Assembly: GCA_002862205.1 (NCBI GenBank)
Contig: PKCN01000006.1
Location: forward strand, 1 to 59,518
DNA: 59,518 nt
Direction: 5' to 3'
Source of the DNA: Planctomycetaceae bacterium
Lineage (GTDB): Bacteria; Planctomycetota; Planctomycetia; Pirellulales; Pirellulaceae
The translations under genes were made by a program, and so were the position numbers. Positions 57,216-59,518 of the stretch are shown here, piece after piece. A model generated the notes under the pieces. That model was given only the letters and a program-made list of their open reading frames with translations. It was not told the DNA's origin and did not search any database. The first letter of the stretch is position 1, and every line of letters starts with the position of its first letter.

Positions 57216-59429
57216 ATGAAATTGTTTCACCTCCGCCCAGCCGCCTGTTGGCTGACAATCACACTGGCCACCTTGATTTCATCGGTCACGACCAACGATC
57301 GATCCGTCGCAAATGCTGCCGATAAGCCAAACATCATTTACATCATGTCGGACGACATGGGTTATTCCGACATTGGATGTTATGGCAGCGAAATCAACAC
57401 GCCAAACTTGAACTCACTGGCAGAGGATGGCATACGCTTCACCCAGTTTTACAATACTGGGCGTTGTTGCCCCACACGTGCGAGTCTGCTGACGGGCTTG
57501 TACCCGCATCAGGCAGGCATTGGTCACATGATGAATGACCGTGGGCATGACGGCTACCGGGGTGAATTGAATCGGCAGTGCGTGACGATTCCTGAAGTGC
57601 TTGGCTCGGCTGGCTATCGCTCTTACTTGTCGGGCAAATGGCATGTCACCAAGGCGACCAACCCCAAGACGGACGCAGACAAACACAACTGGCCATTGCA
57701 GCGAGGTTTCGACCGCTTCTATGGAACCATTCATGGTGCGGGCAGCTTCTTCGACCCTAACACGCTGACACGCGACAACACATTCATATCTCCCTTCGCT
57801 GATCCGGAATATCAACCGGAGCAGATGGCCAATGGCGAATACTATTACACCGATGCGATTGCTGATCACGCAGTACGTTTCATACGCGAGCACCACTTTG
57901 AATCTGACGAACAACCATTCTTCATGTACGTCAGCTTTACCGCCGCACACTGGCCAATGCATGCCCTTCCAAAAGACATCAAAAAGTACAAAGGCAAGTA
58001 TGACGCCGGTTACGACGCAATCCGGGAAGCCCGCTATGAGCGAATGATTGAGTTGGGACTGATTCAGCGTGGAAACACCGAGAACTGGCCGATCGATGAT
58101 GGATGGAAAGAGAAAGAATTCTGGGAGTGGGACAAACGCAACATGGAGGTGTATGCCGCCATGGTTGACAACATGGACCAGGGCATCGGGCGGATTGTTC
58201 AGTCGCTCAAAGACACCGGACAATTCGAAAACACCCTGATCTGCTTTTTTCAGGACAATGGTGGCTGCGCAGAGAACTACGGGCGGGGTGGCAAAGGCAG
58301 GGAGCGTTCCGGGACAGCGGACCGAAAACCACTTGCTGCAGACTATCTGCAGCCTGACATGACTCCCAAGCAAACACGGGACGGCTACGCCATGAGGACA
58401 GGCAAAGGCTCAATGGCGGGACCAGCGGATACCGCGATCGGCTATGGCCGAGGCTGGGCCACTGTTTCAAACACTCCGTTCCGTGAATACAAGCACTACA
58501 CACACGAGGGTGGCATCGCGACTCCGTTGATTGTGCATTGGCCTGATAAAATCAAAGAAGGTGGAAAGCTGGACAATACCCCCGGGCATCTGATCGATCT
58601 GATGGCGACCGCGGTTGACGTCGCAGCAGCAGAGTACCCCAAAGTATTCCACGATGGACAGGCAATCAAACCCATGGAAGGAGCGAGTCTGGCGCCCCGA
58701 TTCCAGAACCAGCCAATCGAGCGTGAAGCTATTTATTGGGAACACGAGGGAAATCGTGCCATTCGAGTTGGCAAGTACAAACTCGTCGCAAAAGGTGCCC
58801 GTGGAGCCTGGGAATTGTATGACATCAATCAGGACCGCAGTGAACAGAATAATCTCAGCGTCAAACAGCCATTTCAAACCACGAAGCTGACAAAAATGTG
58901 GCAAGCCTATGCAGAACGCGCGAACGTGTTGCCGTTGAATCCACGTTCAACAAAAGCAACCACCAACAACCACAAGCAGAAACACTTTGAGTTGAAGCAT
59001 GGCGCGGCACTGACAAGCAACCAAGCACCCTACCTCGAACAACGAGGCTTTCAAATCAACGTCACAGCCAACGTTTCCGGAGATGGGGTGATTGCGGCTC
59101 AAGGTGGATCAAACCATGGCTGGGCACTCTATATCAAGCAGGGAACACTTCGTTTCGCAATAACGCGTTCCGGAAAACAGACTCTCTTGGACACTGAAAC
59201 TGCAGTCAGCGGTAAAGTCAGTATCGAAGCTCGACTGACAAAGTCCGGCAAACTGAAAATCAATCTTAACGGCGAATCAGTCGCAGACATCAAGCTGGAA
59301 GGAACGCTCACCAGCCAACCCCTTGAATCTCTTGAAGTCGGCAGCGACTCCGAGGGTGTTGTCGGCAAATATGTGCAGCCATTTCCTCTCAAGGGAAAGG
59401 TTGACAAGTTTGTCATCGACATTCTGTGA
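57216..59429 (+). CDS. Secreted arylsulfatase with C-terminal lectin-like domain
   Basis: 737 residues. Signal peptide (CWLTITLATLISSVTT), then a sulfatase domain: KPNIIYIMSDDMGYSDIGCY (metal Asp pair), GRCCPTRASLLTG with the CxPxR motif (Cys84 becomes formylglycine), SGKWHV, FFQDNGGC and GGIATPLIVHWP. After about residue 590 an extra ~145-residue domain follows, with beta-sandwich text (QINVTANVSGDGVIAAQGG, WALYIKQGTLRFAI, LKINLNGESVADI), resembling laminin-G/concanavalin-type lectin folds that bind glycans. The enzyme cleaves sulfate esters, probably from an algal polysaccharide, with the added domain holding the polymer. The stop codon lies at the first base of a tandem repeat. Confidence 0.94.
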   Translation: MKLFHLRPAACWLTITLATLISSVTTNDRSVANAADKPNIIYIMSDDMGYSDIGCYGSEINTPNLNSLAEDGIRFTQFYNTGRCCPTRASLLTGLYPHQAGIGHMMNDRGHDGYRGELNRQCVTIPEVLGSAGYRSYLSGKWHVTKATNPKTDADKHNWPLQRGFDRFYGTIHGAGSFFDPNTLTRDNTFISPFADPEYQPEQMANGEYYYTDAIADHAVRFIREHHFESDEQPFFMYVSFTAAHWPMHALPKDIKKYKGKYDAGYDAIREARYERMIELGLIQRGNTENWPIDDGWKEKEFWEWDKRNMEVYAAMVDNMDQGIGRIVQSLKDTGQFENTLICFFQDNGGCAENYGRGGKGRERSGTADRKPLAADYLQPDMTPKQTRDGYAMRTGKGSMAGPADTAIGYGRGWATVSNTPFREYKHYTHEGGIATPLIVHWPDKIKEGGKLDNTPGHLIDLMATAVDVAAAEYPKVFHDGQAIKPMEGASLAPRFQNQPIEREAIYWEHEGNRAIRVGKYKLVAKGARGAWELYDINQDRSEQNNLSVKQPFQTTKLTKMWQAYAERANVLPLNPRSTKATTNNHKQKHFELKHGAALTSNQAPYLEQRGFQINVTANVSGDGVIAAQGGSNHGWALYIKQGTLRFAITRSGKQTLLDTETAVSGKVSIEARLTKSGKLKINLNGESVADIKLEGTLTSQPLESLEVGSDSEGVVGKYVQPFPLKGKVDKFVIDIL

Positions 59430-59518
59430 TGCATCAGCGATCTGTGATGCATCAGCGACCGGGGATGCATCAGCGACCGGGGATGCATCAGCGACCGGGG
59501 ATGCATCAGCGACCTGTG
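59428..59518. repeat. 18-nt tandem repeat at window end
   Basis: GATGCATCAGCGACCGGG units at 59428-59445, 59446-59463, 59464-59481, 59482-59499 and 59500-59517; the first and last end in CTGT in place of CGGG. The array starts inside the arylsulfatase stop codon and runs off the window. Confidence 0.93.

Overview
The window looks like a chromosomal segment of a planctomycete of the Pirellulales type (Rhodopirellula/Rubripirellula-like). The evidence is gene content: DUF1501 proteins with Tat signals alternating with giant PSCyt1-DUF1549-DUF1553 cytochrome proteins, two formylglycine sulfatases, several Gfo/Idh/MocA oxidoreductases, a planctomycete-style SLBB polysaccharide export protein, and many long secreted proteins of unknown function. 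I found no rRNA, tRNA, CRISPR array, insertion sequence, integrase or phage gene. The gene set is that of an ordinary chromosome, with short intergenic minisatellites as its peculiarity.

Layout. 0.2-7.9 kb: a divergent HD-GYP-family protein, an LhgO-type FAD oxidoreductase, the transcription-repair coupling factor Mfd, and a Gfo/Idh/MocA dehydrogenase. 7.9-17.5 kb (minus strand): a complete Na+-translocating NADH:quinone reductase operon, nqrABCDEF. It is followed by a protein that fuses the flavin transferase ApbE to an NqrM-like maturation domain, and then by a translationally coupled membrane-anchored PQQ-type beta-propeller. A perfect CRP-type palindrome (TGTGA-N6-TCACA) lies upstream of nqrA. 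A His/Asp-rich lipoprotein is transcribed divergently.

18.9-31 kb: the GTPase TypA/BipA (TTG start); a coupled oxidoreductase-sulfatase pair; a PHP-family phosphatase; RadC with an N-terminal winged helix; a membrane-anchored FMN-binding glutamate-synthase-like protein; an enolase-superfamily enzyme; and a DUF1499 protein. 31-41 kb: two PSCyt/DUF1553 genes alternating with two DUF1501 genes. The two large proteins carry different inserted carbohydrate-binding-like modules.

41-51.8 kb: small and large conserved-looking hypotheticals; a 71-residue protein; a strongly structured candidate non-coding or leader RNA (promoter about 45270-45298, terminator 45527-45569) with a 13-codon Cys-Cys mini-ORF; a 7-bladed lactonase; a BON-domain protein; a DUF3352-like secreted protein; and an SGNH hydrolase. 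51.8-59.5 kb: an SLBB export protein with a Cys-rich insert, preceded by a TPR-like protein; a CehA/PHP-like protein that seems to have lost its metal ligands; and an arylsulfatase with a C-terminal lectin-like domain.

How the genes work together: the clearest unit is the sodium-motive respiratory module (Nqr + ApbE-NqrM fusion + propeller). The sulfatases, Gfo/Idh/MocA enzymes, DUF1501/PSCyt proteins and lactonase fit breakdown of sulfated or complex glycans in the planctomycete periplasm. The most novel elements are the structured RNA at 45.3-45.57 kb, the ApbE-NqrM fusion, and the recurring, unit-diverse tandem repeats placed directly behind stop codons.
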